64,000 nt of DNA from Dryococelus australis. Lineage: Eukaryota > Arthropoda > Insecta > Phasmatodea > Phasmatidae. The notes beneath the pieces were generated by a model. That model saw only the letters and a program-made list of their open reading frames with translations. It searched no databases and was not told the DNA's origin. The stretch is from assembly GCA_029891345.1 (NCBI GenBank), contig CM057005.1, positions 62,265,760-62,329,759 of the forward strand, read 5' to 3'. Position numbers and translations under genes: made by a program. Of the stretch, positions 11,340-22,912 are shown piece by piece; positions within the stretch are counted from its first letter, which is position 1, and every line of letters begins with the position of its first letter.

Positions 11340-13119
11340 ATTAAGGAACGTAAGGAGGGTAGATATTTTCATTAACTTGATGTAAAATGCATAGCAGGAA
11401 TGCACAATGCATAGCAGGAAAAACCGGTGAGTAGAGGGCGAAGTAATCAAAATGAGCAGGGTCGATGTGGGAAAATAGCTTAGGGGACATGAATCTGCCA
11501 CTTGTAGTGCTGGGAACAACATCTTGTAAAATAAGGAATTCGGTGTGGTTGCGATGCCAATTAGTATTCTGGGCATCTGATATGTTGTAGAAATGAATTC
11601 CCTCAGGTAGGGACAGTTGAGGAATGTGCAAGGACTGCTCTGAGAGCCAATTTACCGGAATGACCGTTTGATGGAGAGGTATGACAGAGGCCAGCACATC
11701 ACACAGATGTGCGGCATGAATGATGTTGCTGGAGGGTGTGGTGACCTGGCAACCACACAGAACATGGAGTTCCACAGCCCCCAAGGGACGGGTGGGGATG
11801 AGTGTGTCGAGATATGAGTTCGTACAAATAACCAACAATTAACAAACTGGTGGGGGAAAATATTAGTGACAGTAAAAGGGATGGTAGGCGTGCAAAGGTA
11901 TTTGCATGATTTGAACAACGAACTGACATCAGTCCACAAAATGGCAGCAGTGATATATTTGGCATTGTCGCCGATGAGAGAATCGGGAGGGATGAATACA
12001 ACATCCTGGGAGGGGTGGTTGGAGGGTGAAATCGCGTTAACAGTTTCTGTCTTCTGGTCGATTGCGATGAGCGGAGATGGCGGTTGAAGCGTGTAGGAAT
12101 GATTGTTGAAGTGATACGGGACAGACTTGATGTGATAAATATACCTTTGAGAATGAATATCGATGAGTGGCACTTGCAACTTAATTACCAGCTGCCGCTC
12201 AGAAAATGAACATTCAGTGAATTCGAGAGAGTAGTACTTAAAAATATCTCGAGGGTTGATACTGAGCTTACGCTCAGATTGATTTTGTGAAGCTGTTCTT
12301 GCAATGCTATGAGGTCGTGAGTGAATTGAGTTTTGTTTACTGATGCGAGAGGCAGTTTGTGGAGTTTGCATGAGTAGATGAATGATTCAATGGAATGTTC
12401 TATGACTAGGTTGTTGATAAGGTATAAAACACTTGACACAAGCAATGGACTTGCGTTTCCAATATACGAACCGTGCTAAATGTGGTTTGTTTGGGAGTTA
12501 ATTACAGTAGATATGCCATTGATAACCTTGGATAGGGAGTTAATTTTGGTTTCAACTTTGTGAGTAATATCATTAACAATATTAAAAGAGACATTTAATG
12601 CCTTGTGTGTACTGCGGACATTGGCTGTGAGTTCTCGGTATTTTCTGGTCAAGGTTCGAGTCGTTTTGTAGGAGAGCGTGTAAGTGCTTGTTCGCCAGAA
12701 AATTACAGCACCGACTCCCCATATCTTATATGACTTGGATCCTGTGCTTTGCAAGGAAAGGGATAATGGCATCGGTGTGATAATCTTTCAGTACTCCAGC
12801 TTCGATCCCTTGCATGTAATTGTACAAAATTTTTCCATTCGTACATGTCGTCGTGTTGAGGTCGGCACACGCAATGTGGAGGAATTTGTTAAGTGGATCA
12901 GGCAGGGACAGAAAATGTAGCTGGATTTTTCTATACCAGTGGGATGCTTGTCTCGAATACTACGTCAGGCACCGCCATGACGTAATATAACCCTGCATGG
13001 GTACGGAAGGTAAGCTGCATGGAGAGTCCAGCTGCTGCAACAAGAGAAGAAAAGCACAAGATCGTTATGGCCATGTGGGCGGAGATAGTGCCCCTCCCCC
13101 TGAAAGTGGCGCGGCCCAC
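11340..13119 (-). pseudogene. Envelope-like gene of an insect endogenous retroelement, decayed
   Basis: A series of minus-strand frames forms one broken reading direction. It starts near 13119 or at the internal Met about 13071, which is followed by a hydrophobic signal-peptide-like segment (AITILCFSSLVAAAG). An in-frame stop follows the first block at about 12931. The segment at 12476-12772 has a heptad-like helical stretch (ELTANVRSTHKALN). A long block at 11652-12371 and a shifted frame at 11341-11838 contain cysteine-rich and N-glycosylation-type positions. Layout and position after integrase fit the F-like envelope proteins of errantiviruses, membrane fusion glycoproteins. Stops and at least two frameshifts make it non-functional. 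Assignment is by position and composition, not by an alignment. Confidence 0.6.
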
Positions 13120-13703
13120 GCTGTCCGTTGCCCCAGCAATGCCAGGGGCCTATGAAGAAAGGCTCCACCCATAGGCAGTGCAGCCAACCTTGGCCGGCAG
13201 CGAGAAGAGCATTGCTGCCACGCTGTGTGGTGGCGAGAAGAGAGGAGTGTAATTGGCGAGCCTAGTATCCCCTCTATCATGTGCTGGCCGTGGAACAGTA
13301 GGACGAAGGCGGGCTGAGAGGCAGGAACGCGACGTGGAAAGTACACTGTGATTGTTTCTCGCTGCGTCACACGTGCTGATTCCGAACTTGGTCAGCACGT
13401 CCCCGTAGACATATACTGCGGCGTCCTTGCAGCAATGTCAGTACACAGACAGCTTAAACGTGACGTGCGATGGAACAAGAGAAACTGTAGCACATTTTAC
13501 ATAAATATTAGACACAGACACAGAAAGACACAAAAAACAGAGCAACATTATTACAAAACATTAACGGGTGTGCGGCAATTTGGTATGCCTCGTACAGATA
13601 GTGTAAAACTTAGGGATGCCAGATTTGGTCATCTGTATTCGAACAGTGGATTCGCCTAATACATCCGTGACACGATACGGGCCGCGAAAACAATGGGTTA
13701 GGG
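13120..13703. other. GC-richer linker between env and integrase
   Basis: This segment lies between the integrase stop (13704) and the env start on the minus strand. Short frames exist on both strands (13065-13398 minus, 13348-13659 plus) without domains. It could hold the rest of the integrase C-terminal region or a splice acceptor for env. I see no decisive signal. Confidence 0.3.
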
Positions 13704-14724
13704 CTATATGTCTTCCATGGTTACGTACCCAGACATAGTTGGTAACGTGTAAGTTGTTTTTCCTGTGTGTTTTATCAAATTGGGCTTTCTGAAGGCTCTA
13801 AGCCTGATTAAATTGTTTCGGGCTGTTTCACAAGCGGCTAAAAGTTGGTTACACCATATATGCCCCCGCTCGGGAAACTGGGTGGGGAGGACAGCTTCAA
13901 TCCCATGAAGTAGATAGAAGGGTGTAAATTTAATAGAACAATTAACGCTGGTATTGTGGTTGAACTGAATGAACGGAACGTACAAATCCCAGTTTAATTG
14001 GTCCGCACTCGCACAGGCTGTTAGTTGCTCCCCAATGGAGCGATTATTATTTTCGACTAAACCATTGCAATGGGGGTTGTATGCGGTGGTAGTGAGCTTT
14101 TTGACACCAAGCGACTTGATGAGGTTGCTAATTAGTTCATTTTGAAAACTGATCCTGCGATCTGTAAGTATCTGTTCTGGACAACCGAACTGCAGGACAA
14201 CTTCTTTGAACTGGCTTTGCACAGACATAATGGGTGGCATAATCCATCATTAGTAAAATATACTTATTGTGACGGACTGTGGCAGGTAAAGGCCCTTTGG
14301 CATCCAGAGCCCAAGTTTTCAAAAGCGGCTGTGGAGGTATTAGGGTTAACTGACCCATGGGTTGGGAGGTGATGGGTTTAATCTTTTGGCATTCAGGGCA
14401 GGATTGAACATTCTTTTTAATATCAGCGGCCATTGTGTCCCAAAAGTAAGATTTTCTATTTTTCTGCAATGTTTTGAGCACACCAAAATAACCTCCCCCA
14501 AATATGGCGTAGTGATGGGCTAGAATAACTTCGGGGATGTATAATTGAAGGACAAGTGTTAACTTAGACAACCCCTGGGGTGAATGGACCTTTAAACAAT
14601 TTCCCCGTTGATGTTCATACCATAGCGACAACTCAACCTGAGAGGCCCTTTCCCCGTTAGGGTGCAGGCTACTCAAAAATATCTCACTCGTGCCTTTACC
14701 ACAAAATTTCCTACACCTAGTCAT
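13704..14724 (-). pseudogene. Retroviral-type integrase, frameshifted
   Basis: The N-terminal zinc-binding module is visible in the frame at 14137-14724: two adjacent His (HHYAIFGG) and, about 35 residues on, CPECQKIKP. The catalytic core continues with the first Asp in ALDAKGPL. After a frameshift near 14140-14240, the second Asp is in ILTDRR and the catalytic Glu in LVENNNRSI, which gives the DDE triad. The frame ends at 13704. The protein would insert the element's cDNA into host DNA in the nucleus. The frameshift makes it a pseudogene. It lies downstream of RNase H in the expected order but is separated from it by an inverted LTR-like insertion. Confidence 0.88.
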
Positions 14725-14988
14725 GGGGCAAAAGCGATCTCGGCTTCAAAATTATTGAGCAAAAATTTCACAGCTAATTCTCATTAGAAACATTATAATT
14801 GTTATACAAAACATTTAAAGTAGTAGAATCTTTCTTCTTCATAAAAAAATACAAGAGGTTAATATTAGGAAAAGTAAGTCCATTGAAAGTTTATTTTCTG
14901 GGTTACCTTTGTAATTGAGAAAATATTTGCTTTGGATTACACTCATTTTTCAACATTGCAACAAGGTTAAATGCATACTATATGTTAA
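14725..14988 (-). other. Short RNase H-integrase linker remnant
   Basis: This AT-rich, stop-rich stretch lies between the integrase frame and the inverted 1.16-kb repeat. A decayed linker is likely; no motif is seen. Confidence 0.3.
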
Positions 14989-16157
14989 ACAATATCTCGC
15001 CGCAATGTTGCTGTTCCATTCTATTCATTTGTATGGCGACGCCAAGATTTTTTACACAACACTATCATTATCACAATACCTACAACAGTTTAAAATATTT
15101 AAAAGGCTTGACCTTATGCCGCACATAAATGGTAATCACAATTAATACCAGGCATGTTACTGAATGTTACTACACTTGAATTTAATTCTTGGCTCCGGTT
15201 TTTTTCCTACACAAAATGCAATTTAAGTCGCCCTCGGAATGGGCCTCGCACAAGACTGTGACAATTCTTATGTGCACAGGGAAGTTCACTAATGGTGAGG
15301 CCCACGAAAAGTAACGGGCGTAAAACATCTCGTCGTCTCATACCTGGTGGAATTTTGGGCCAGCCAAAATGCGACGTCTCTGAAGCAAACCTTCAGCTTA
15401 GTACTGCCGGCAGCAACGACTATTGGTGCCCATACACATCTCTTCATGTACAGCAATTAAATCGGATCCCCAGACGGCAGCGGTAACCCTTTGCGGCTCC
15501 TAGAAAACGTCAATTCTTCGGTCATGCAACATATTTTGAATTAACTGCACATATCCGATAATGACAGTTTACAAAGTTGACCATGCCGGCAACCAGTCGA
15601 ACGGCCAACGGGTATCGGCGCAATTTTAAAGTGAACATAGTTCCACTTGGCAAACAAATGCTCACTAAACTTGCCCACACCACCCGTCAACTGTTCTATC
15701 ACAAAGTTTGCATACTTTCACAAGGACCATTCCATTTTAACACTCAGCGATTTTTCTACTCGGTGTCAATAAGCGGAAAACGTTACTTTTATTAACCTGC
15801 TCATATTCAAGTCACATTAATAAATGGTGTTCGAGTAATGCCACAATAAACTATTAACTGCGCGCGCGCCTGGGACACCTTCTCGTAAAAATCGTTCCCG
15901 TCATCTTGCGAATACTTTCGCACCAGCCACGCACGCACACATACGCCCAAGGTTGGATCTAGGCCGCTACTCCTCCACCAAGGCGGAACAGCTGGGACCT
16001 ACCTCCCCACCCCTCGTGCTTCGTCGCTCGCACCACATGGTCGCGACGTCACCCCGGGCGATCAGCGCATTCTGAGGGCGGCTTTTACAATTGAACACGT
16101 ACTAGACAATCTGCATATCGATTATACATATCCAACATTACATAAGAGTAGCACCCT
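14989..16157 (+). repeat. 1.16-kb LTR-like repeat, inverted copy
   Basis: From ACAATATCTCGCCGCAATG to AGAGTAGCACCCT this is the reverse complement of 20364-21525, collinear over the full 1.16 kb with modest divergence. Shared landmarks are CTTGGCTCCGG, GGCCAGCCAAAATGCGACG, CACAATAAACTATTAACTGC and GGCGGAACAG. The unit contains two AATAAA-type signals (about 15820 and 15845), as an LTR would. The peptide frames at 15292-15486 and 15577-15795 are mirrored at 20751-21223 and are repeat sequence. Confidence 0.85.
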
Positions 16158-16940
16158 ATAAAATATAAAAATATTTCCAATAAATAAATACCAATTAATA
16201 AGAGTTGGAATAGACCAGCCTAAAATATAGCAAAATGCCACACGATAAAATATGCCTCTTACAAATACTAATCATTACATTAGCCATACTGCACAGGTTG
16301 CCAACTCTGGCTAAAAAAACAAAGACCCGAAACCCTGAAAAAAATATCCTGAGATGACCGTACTTGTCTCAAACTTATATTTTGTATCGGCTTGATCAGG
16401 GTGTAATATGGCCCATTTCATATTCCGAATATGGGGGTCGTTATCGTATTCACCAATTAAGGGAGAAGTAGGAACAGTGAGTGTACATAGATGGAATACT
16501 GACTCATCATCGATCAGGAATATACTATTGGGCGTGGGTATAGACAGGAATAAAATGCATAGCATCATTAAAAATGACAATAAGAATAGTTAATTTAAAG
16601 ACTGGATCAATATATGTTGTGGTAAGTGTGGAGGCATGCCTTTGTCGAATGACTTCAACGTTGATGTGGTAGAAGGTGGTTATAATTTTGATTATCAAAT
16701 GAATGGAAAAAATGTCCTCCTTAGCTACTGCAGTGGTTATTCTGTCCATCTCACTCAGGTAGCGGACTGAAATAAAATGGTGCTTGACATCGTTCCAGTG
16801 TTGTCTAATATATTTTGCCACAGTAACACTAATTTCGGACACTTTGTCAGGGTTCTAAAAAATGGCTTCGGCAAGGGCCCTAAAAAGTGAAGTGCAGCTT
16901 ATTATGTCTTTTTTGACGATATATTCAGTGTTGTAAACTG
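16158..16940 (-). other. Decayed retroelement segment after RNase H
   Basis: Minus-strand frames at 16525-16842 and 16311-16580 encode isoleucine-rich stretches without recognised motifs. The segment follows the end of RNase H and precedes the inverted LTR-like insertion, so it may be pol linker sequence. An unrelated fragment cannot be excluded. Confidence 0.35.
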
Positions 16941-17440
16941 TGACAGTTTGAGTGACGACCTGTGGGGCTGTGGGGATGCAGCTTAACACATCGGGAAGTG
17001 TGTTTAAATTACAGTTAACTATATTAATTTGAAAATAAAATTCGTTTAAGGCAATTGCCATATTTTGAATGCGTGCATTATGGTCCGCCATGGAACACAG
17101 ATATTGCAGACTGGCGTGATCGGTTTCAATTGTAAATTTGCACCCAAACAGATACTGATGAAAATGTGGTGCTCCAGTGCCCCTCCTGAACAGAAAATTT
17201 CTTAGATGCGAATGCTACGATATTTCTTTGTTTAGAGTGTTACTGGCGTCGCATGCTAGAATGATCTCGTGGTCCTCGTTAATTTTTTTGCAGTAATGGT
17301 GCCTAAAGAATGGCTTGTTTCAAATCTAAAAAGAAATTCTGGTACTCTTTTTTCCATCTAAAAGGGGTAGTATGCTTGGTCAGATCAATCAATGGCTGTG
17401 TAAGGGATGCATAATGCAAAATATATCGTCGCAGGTAGGA
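16941..17440 (-). pseudogene. RNase H domain of the retroelement polyprotein, broken
   Basis: On the minus strand the segment reads from EIILACDAS (first metal-binding Asp) through a stop and frameshift into FTIETDHASLQYL (second Asp region). It ends at the family's usual tail ending NTLPDVLS. The domain would degrade the RNA strand during cDNA synthesis. It directly continues the RT segment and is inactivated by stops and shifts. Confidence 0.8.
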
Positions 17441-18250
17441 AGTCATCCCCAGAAAGGTGCGAAGTTGTTTAAGATTAGAAGGGAGGGGGGGGGGGGGTCA
17501 TATTTTCGATTGCAGCTACCTTGCCGGAGCCTGTTAACATGCCTTGGGGAGTGATGATATGGCCTAAAATCTTAATTGTTTGTTGGGTGAACGAACACTT
17601 TTGGGTATTGACTTTAACATTGAATTGGCATAATCCTTCGAAAGCTTTATTGATATTGGCGATATGTTCTTCAAATGTACTACCTAGTATAAACATATCG
17701 TCAATGTAGGCGATTGCTGCAGTCCATTTCAGGGGCCTAAAAGTTTGTTAATGAACATTTGAAAGTATTGGGGTTAGGTGCTGAGGCCCATTAGCATTCT
17801 TCGATATTCAATTAATGCCACCCCATTAATGCTAAAAGCCAATTTGTGATGATCCTGAGGTCGAACAGGCATGTTATAAAAGCCAAAACATAAGCCAAGG
17901 CTGGTGAAGAAAGGGGAATGTTGCAAGGCATTAAAAATGTCCTCAGTTCATAGCAATGGATATTGCACCCTAGTAAGATGTTGATTGAGTTTTCGAAAAT
18001 CGGTAAAAAATCGAAGGCCGCCACTCTGTTTGGAAATGACAAGACTAGGGGCAGAATATGGGGAATCAGCCTCTTGGATAATTACATCATGAACCATATC
18101 TCTTATTTGAAGTAAAAGGTCGTCACTCACCTTGGGACTAATCCGATAAGAACAAGTAGCAATGGGTTTGTCAGTGTCTAAGTCCAGTTTAATCTCAAAA
18201 TCCCTCGCTTCAGCGAGCTCCAATATAGAGTTAGCAAAACAGTCATTATA
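17441..18250 (-). pseudogene. Reverse transcriptase domain, frameshifted
   Basis: The frame at 17948-18223 holds the RT fingers and palm start (FTDFRKLNQHL, then the usual YPLL). The catalytic YIDD box lies at 17697-17708, and the frame at 17475-17696 continues with the palm-thumb region (ILGHIITPQG). At 17486-17498 a C/G homopolymer inside the frame reads as an enlarged proline run and shifts the frame. Order and motifs match Ty3/gypsy-type pol. It is broken between 17760 and 17948 as well. Confidence 0.88.
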
Positions 18251-18599
18251 ATGCTCTATAATATCTTGAATGGCTCGTTTCTGGGCAGGAGAAAGTTTAT
18301 CATTAACAGAAGAACCCTGAGGGGGTTGATTCTCAAATGTCTCAATAGGATTACAACAATGGGCAATGGACGAGTAATAGGGCGTTTCTGCACTATCGGA
18401 AACAATGGGAATTTCTGTGATTTTATTGTCATAATGGGCATGGATAAAGATAATATTATATTTTAAGAGTTAGTAACATTGTATTTCTTAATAAAGTCCA
18501 CACCCAAACTAAGGACTTGCTGGAGGTTGTCAGGGACTAAAAATTTATGTAATTGTGACCATGGATATTTAAATTGATAGTAGTTTGAGACTTAGGAGT

Positions 18600-18760
18600 G
18601 GGCAAAATTGACGTGGCTGCAACTAATGTAAGATTAGCTGTAAGGGGCGAAAGGGGCTGATCCAATAAAATAGTGCCAGGCACACAGCTGCATGAACATC
18701 CGGTGTCTACTAACGCATAGTACTGTTTACAAGTACGAGTGGTGTTGCAGTACTAATAAC
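18600..18760 (-). pseudogene. Retropepsin-type protease remnant
   Basis: On the minus strand an aspartic protease active site reads ALVDTGCS, with the DTG codons at 18699-18707 followed by a hydrophobic strand. It lies between the gag zinc knuckle and RT, where the protease of LTR elements is expected. It would process the polyprotein. The surrounding frame is short and interrupted. Confidence 0.75.
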
Positions 18761-20329
18761 GTTCAGCTGACATGGTGAAAGGGGAGTAGCGCATGCTCGT
18801 TTTTGTGTTCCAATTCTAGGTGCAGCTCCACTCGGTATGTTTCCCAATAAACGCTCATCATTGCGGTCCCCCGCATCCTTGTTTCTAAAACCGCCAGCAC
18901 GCACTACGGCGGGAGTGTAAGTGGAATGGGTCACAAAAAACGGTACGTGGTGTCAGCTGGAATTTATTCTTAAACCGGCGAAAGCGGTCAGCACTGTCCA
19001 TGGATAAAAGCAAAATTTTGATTGGGGAAAAGGGGGCACTGACGACTCTTATGTCCTACGTAGAAACACAATGTACAGGTATTGCTAGCAAGTCTAGGGG
19101 GGACGTAAATTGCTGATTACACTGCGGGGAATCGTGGCGAGGTGGTAAAGTTGAGTTCTGGTGTGCGCAGTACTGAAGGTGTGGCAACTGCGACCTGAAT
19201 TGCTCGGGGGGGGGGGGGGGGATGCTGCACGGGCGAGAGTCGCCACGGGGGGGGGGGGGGGGGGGCTTGGGACGCGCTGGATAATGTGTCGGCAGACAAA
19301 TGTGGATCACGGGGTTTCACAAAGTGTATCTGAGAATGGCGGTCTTGCGCTGAGCTACTATCAGCAACATGTCTGGGTAGAGTGATAGGCGACAAAAGAG
19401 GATGGGGGTGAAAATTTGTCCCTTTGGAACTAAACTGAGCAATTTCCACGTACGATCGACTGGGTACCACTTTGCTGAAAATTGTATTGCAAGTGGCCCG
19501 AACACGAGCACTTCCGTCATCGGAGATGGTGTGTCTTACCCCCTCGTGGGGAAGTTTTTTGATTGATAATGGGGGTGTTGAGTTCCGTGGAATAGATGTG
19601 ACTGAGGTGTGGGGGCAGGTACCCTAATATAGTGAGGTGTGTTGGCGGTATTGTGGGGAAATTGGGTGGTTTTGGCGTGGTACTGGGGAAAACGGTGTGT
19701 GTGATTGACAGCGCTGCGATAATTACTAAGAGTTTGGAGTTTGACGAAATCGGCAATATCCCGTGCTGTGAAGGGGGTTGGGAGTAGGATCTGGAGTGGG
19801 TTTGTAGTTGTAGTAGTGTGTACGACTGGGGTAGGAGTGATTGTACCCAGCTCGGGGTTGTGGAACGCTATAGTGTGGATGATTCTGACGCTGCGTGAAC
19901 GCACATGCGGAGGGAGGGTCACGATGACGGAGCGAAAGTTGTGCAAGTTCCTGATTTAGTTTAGTAATTTCCGCCTCAGGACAGGCGAAATCTGAGTGTG
20001 CCGGTGTTTGTGTGATATTTTGTTGGTATTTAAAAATGCCTACTTCAACCCTGCGAATTTTTTTCGCGCATTTGTTCGAGCGTGTCGTTTGGAAATCCAA
20101 TGAGCTTATCTGCAATAGAAGGGAGAATGCTTTTCCAAATGACGTTCATAAAAGCGGCGTCTGTCACGTGGGGGTTACAATGTGCCCTGTAATATTCGAG
20201 TATTTGAATGTGGCGGAGCGTGTCCTCGTCGATGGCTTGTTTTGTGGAGTAAATAAAATGTTTTACACTCTCGGTCTCAGCGGCACGTGTGAATACATTT
20301 ACTAAACCTGCCTTTAGTTCTGGCCACAT
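18761..20329 (-). pseudogene. gag gene of the retroelement, broken
   Basis: The start Met at 20329 opens a frame (20045-20329) with a helical capsid-like stretch. It passes by overlap into shifted frames at 19726-20115 and 19536-19946, which are proline/histidine-rich. A CCHC zinc knuckle with C-x2-C-x4-H-x4-C spacing lies at about 19036-19077 (CTLCFYVGHKSRQC). Gag packages genomic RNA and forms the particle core. Two G/C homopolymers (19206-19220 and about 19245-19264) fall in the coding region as enlarged proline runs and break the frame. The start lies about 35 bp from the LTR-like repeat. Confidence 0.75.
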
Positions 20330-20363
20330 GATAGGTTGGGCGCGGTGATGGGTTAGTTTTTCT

Positions 20364-21525
20364 AGGGTGTGCTACTCTCATGTACTGTTGGATATGTATA
20401 ATCGATATGCAGATTGTCTAGTACGTGTTTAATTGTAAAAGCCGCCCCCAGAATGCGCTGATCGCCCGGGGTGACGACGCTACCGTGTGGTGCGAGCGGT
20501 GAAGCTCGAGGGGAGGGGAAGTGGGTCCCAACTGTTCCGCCTTGGTGGAGGAGTAGCGGCCTAGATCCGACCTTGGGCGTATGTGTGTGTGCGTGGCTGG
20601 TGCGGAAGTGTTCGCAAGATGACGGGAACGATTTTTACGAGAAGGTGTCCCAGGCGCGCACGCAGTTAATAGTTTATTGTGGCATTACTCGAACACCATT
20701 TATTAATGTGACTTGAATATGAGCAGGTTAATAAAAGTAACGTTTTCCGCTTATTGACACCGAGTAGAAAAATCGTGGGTGTTAAAATGGAATGGTCCTT
20801 GTGAAAGTATGCAAACTTTGTGATAGAACAGTTGACGGGTGGTGTGGGCAAGTTTAGTGAGCATTTGTTTGCCAAGTGGAACTATGTTCATTTTAAAACT
20901 GTGCCGATACTCGTTGGCCTTTTGACTGGTTGCCGGCATGGTGAACTTTGTAAACTGTCATTATCGGACACGTGCAGTTAATTCGAAATATGTTGCATGC
21001 CCCAAGAATTGACGTTTTCTAGGAGCCGCAAAGTGTTACCGCTGCCATCTGGGGACCGTTTTAATTGCTGTACATGAAGAGATGTGTATGGGCACCAATC
21101 GTCGCCGCTGCCGGCAAGTTGGAGGTTTGCTTCAGAGACGTCGCATTTTGGCTGGCCCAAAATTCCACCAGGTATGAGACGACGAGATGTTTTACGCCCG
21201 TTACTTTTCGTGGGCCTCACCATCAGCGAACTTCCCTGTGCAGATAAAAATTGTCACAGTCTTGTGCGAGGCCCATTCCGAGGGCGACTTAAATTGCATT
21301 TCGTGTAGCAAAAAAAACCGGAGCCAAGAATTAAATTCTTGTTGTAACATTCTGCAACGATCCTGGTATTAATTGTGGTTACCATTTATGTGTGGTATAA
21401 GGTCAAGTGTTTAAAATATTTTTAACTGTTGTAGGTATTGTGATAATGATAGTGTTGTGTAAAAAAATCTTGGCATCGCCGTACAGATGAATAGAACAGA
21501 ACAGTAACATTGCGGCCAGATATTG
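20364..21525 (-). repeat. 1.16-kb LTR-like repeat, copy upstream of gag
   Basis: On the minus strand this runs ACAATATCTGGCCGCAATG to AGAGTAGCACACCCT and is placed exactly where a 5' LTR should lie, just before the gag start. It contains AATAAA-type signals near 20670-20710. It is not the same sequence as the 3' LTR at 7410-8072, which is hard to reconcile with a simple single element. The inverted partner is at 14989-16157. Confidence 0.8.
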
Positions 21526-21587
21526 TATATACAAATAGATCTTTAGCAGGGCTTTCCAAGTGCTTATTTTACTGTGAACAGCCTATA
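21526..21587 (-). mobile_element. MITE-B fragment (right half of an interrupted copy)
   Basis: ACAAATAGATCTTTAGCAGG followed by GCTTATTTTACTGTGAACAG and CCTATA is the distal end of a MITE-B in the same orientation as the fragment at 7336-7409. Together they bracket the retroelement block. Confidence 0.75.
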
Positions 21588-21665
21588 CCATACATACATA
21601 TTAATACCAACAGAACCATTTGTTGTATTGATCCCTGTTATTGTATTTACTACTGTTAACAAATA

Positions 21666-21735
21666 CAGTGCGTTGTCCCTTTGGTCTAATTTTCTAGACT
21701 CGGTTTTTGCATGAGGTGAAGGAAAACCCTGAAAA
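21666..21735 (+). repeat. MITE-G fragment
   Basis: GTGCGTTGTCCCTTTGGTCT, then TAATTTTCTAGA and GCATGAGGTGAAGGAA, matches the distal part of family G (25160-25240 and 34640-34715). Confidence 0.6.
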
Positions 21736-21754
21736 TTGAGAAAATTCGGAAGCA

Positions 21755-22020
21755 GCCGGGAATGGACTGTAGAACACAGTTCACGTAAGCAAGTGCTTTG
21801 ATGTACTTATAAACTTCCTCTTGCCAAGTTTCGTTCCAATAAGAATGTATAGGAGAGTGTGTCAATGTCAAAGACTTTTATTCTTATAAAAGGGCAGAAC
21901 TGTTGAAAATGCATGCGCAAGTAAACACATTCATCACTGTAGACCATGTGATTGACAGCTGTGCTGGCGACTGGCCAGTCTGTGTTTGAGTACGGAGCAA
22001 TAAGACCAAAATCCGCCTTC
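21755..22020 (+). mobile_element. Element H, degenerate copy H4
   Basis: GTAAGCAAGTGCTTTGATG, ACTTCCTC and CATCACTGTAGACCATGTGA match the interior of H1 and H2 in order. The termini are worn. Confidence 0.55.
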
Positions 22021-22079
22021 TTCAGCCTACGTTTTAAAACCGTTTGTAAACAAATTGAAATACGTACCTAATGAGCCTG

Positions 22080-22638
22080 GTAACTGTATTCATACGTAGG
22101 TCAAGCGAAATTGTGAAATTAATAGATAAATATTTTACAGATTTGCTGATTCTTACTCTCATATGCATAAAAAAATTGAGCAAAAGAAATTACTTCGGTA
22201 TTCGCAAATATTTAACCGGCACATTTAATTCAACGTTGAGACATGTAACTACTTTGTCTGCATCGTTATCGACTCTACTGCGCGCCGGGCACACTGTGGC
22301 TGAGCGGTTATACAACTAGTCTTCCCCCCAAGTCGAACCGGGTTCGATTTCCGGCCGGCCAACTCCCGAATTTTCGCAAGTGCGCCGAACAATTCCGCTG
22401 GTTGGCGGGTTTTCTCGGGGATCTACCGTTTCCCCCGCTTTTGCATTCCGGCGCTGCTCCATTCTTACCTCATTTCACCCTCATCGGTTCTCTAGATCTC
22501 GTCGTTAAGAACCACTCAAATCTCTCAATAATTTACTGCGCGCCAGCCAGTCATTGTGGCCGTTAAAATACATGCAGGTAGGAGCAGTGACTTTCCAAAG
22601 GTAAATTTCAAAAGTACTCGAATAACCGTGAAAAGCAT
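22080..22638 (+). mobile_element. MITE-B, copy B15, interrupted by SINE S2
   Basis: The left part (22090-22275) contains GGTCAAGCGAAATTGTGAAA. The right part (22545-22638) contains TGGCCGTTAAAATACATGCA and GGTAGGAGCAGTGACTTTCC. Both align with the B consensus, with the SINE and its target duplication between them. The 5' terminus is lost. Confidence 0.75.
22287..22533 (+). mobile_element. tRNA-derived SINE, copy S2, with 11-bp target duplication
   Basis: The 247-bp copy carries TGGCTGAGCGGTTATACAAC (A box) and GAACCGGGTTCGATTTCC (B box), then the family body GGTTGGCGGGTTTTCTCGGG. It is flanked by an exact direct repeat TACTGCGCGCC at 22276-22286 and 22534-22544, the signature of retroposition. 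The host sequence is MITE-B15. Confidence 0.9.
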
Positions 22639-22912
22639 ACAAAAATGGAGTTAATTGTGGTTACTTTACCAGCGAACTAATAGTATAATATTTAAGCAAC
22701 GGCAACTTGAAAATTATTTTTTAAAACGGAATTTATGGTAAGGAATGGCATTACAATGACGGGTTTAAAAGGAAAAACTCAATTCAATGTTGGTACTCGG
22801 AACTACGGTTATTTTGCATGTGTATCTTGCTCCGTCTACGCAGAGGATTCATAATGATTTAGTGTTAAAATCGAATTCAAGTGATTTTTTTTCCTACTAT
22901 GGTAATAGGAAT

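Noticed and set aside
15292..15795. Two + strand frames mirrored as minus frames at 20751-21223
   Set aside because: The conservation comes from the 1.16-kb inverted repeat. The frames carry no domain and are disrupted between copies.
14989..21525. Self-integration (inversion) of the retroelement as the cause of the inverted LTR-like copy
   Set aside because: It predicts that integrase and env would be inverted relative to gag and RT; all are on the minus strand.
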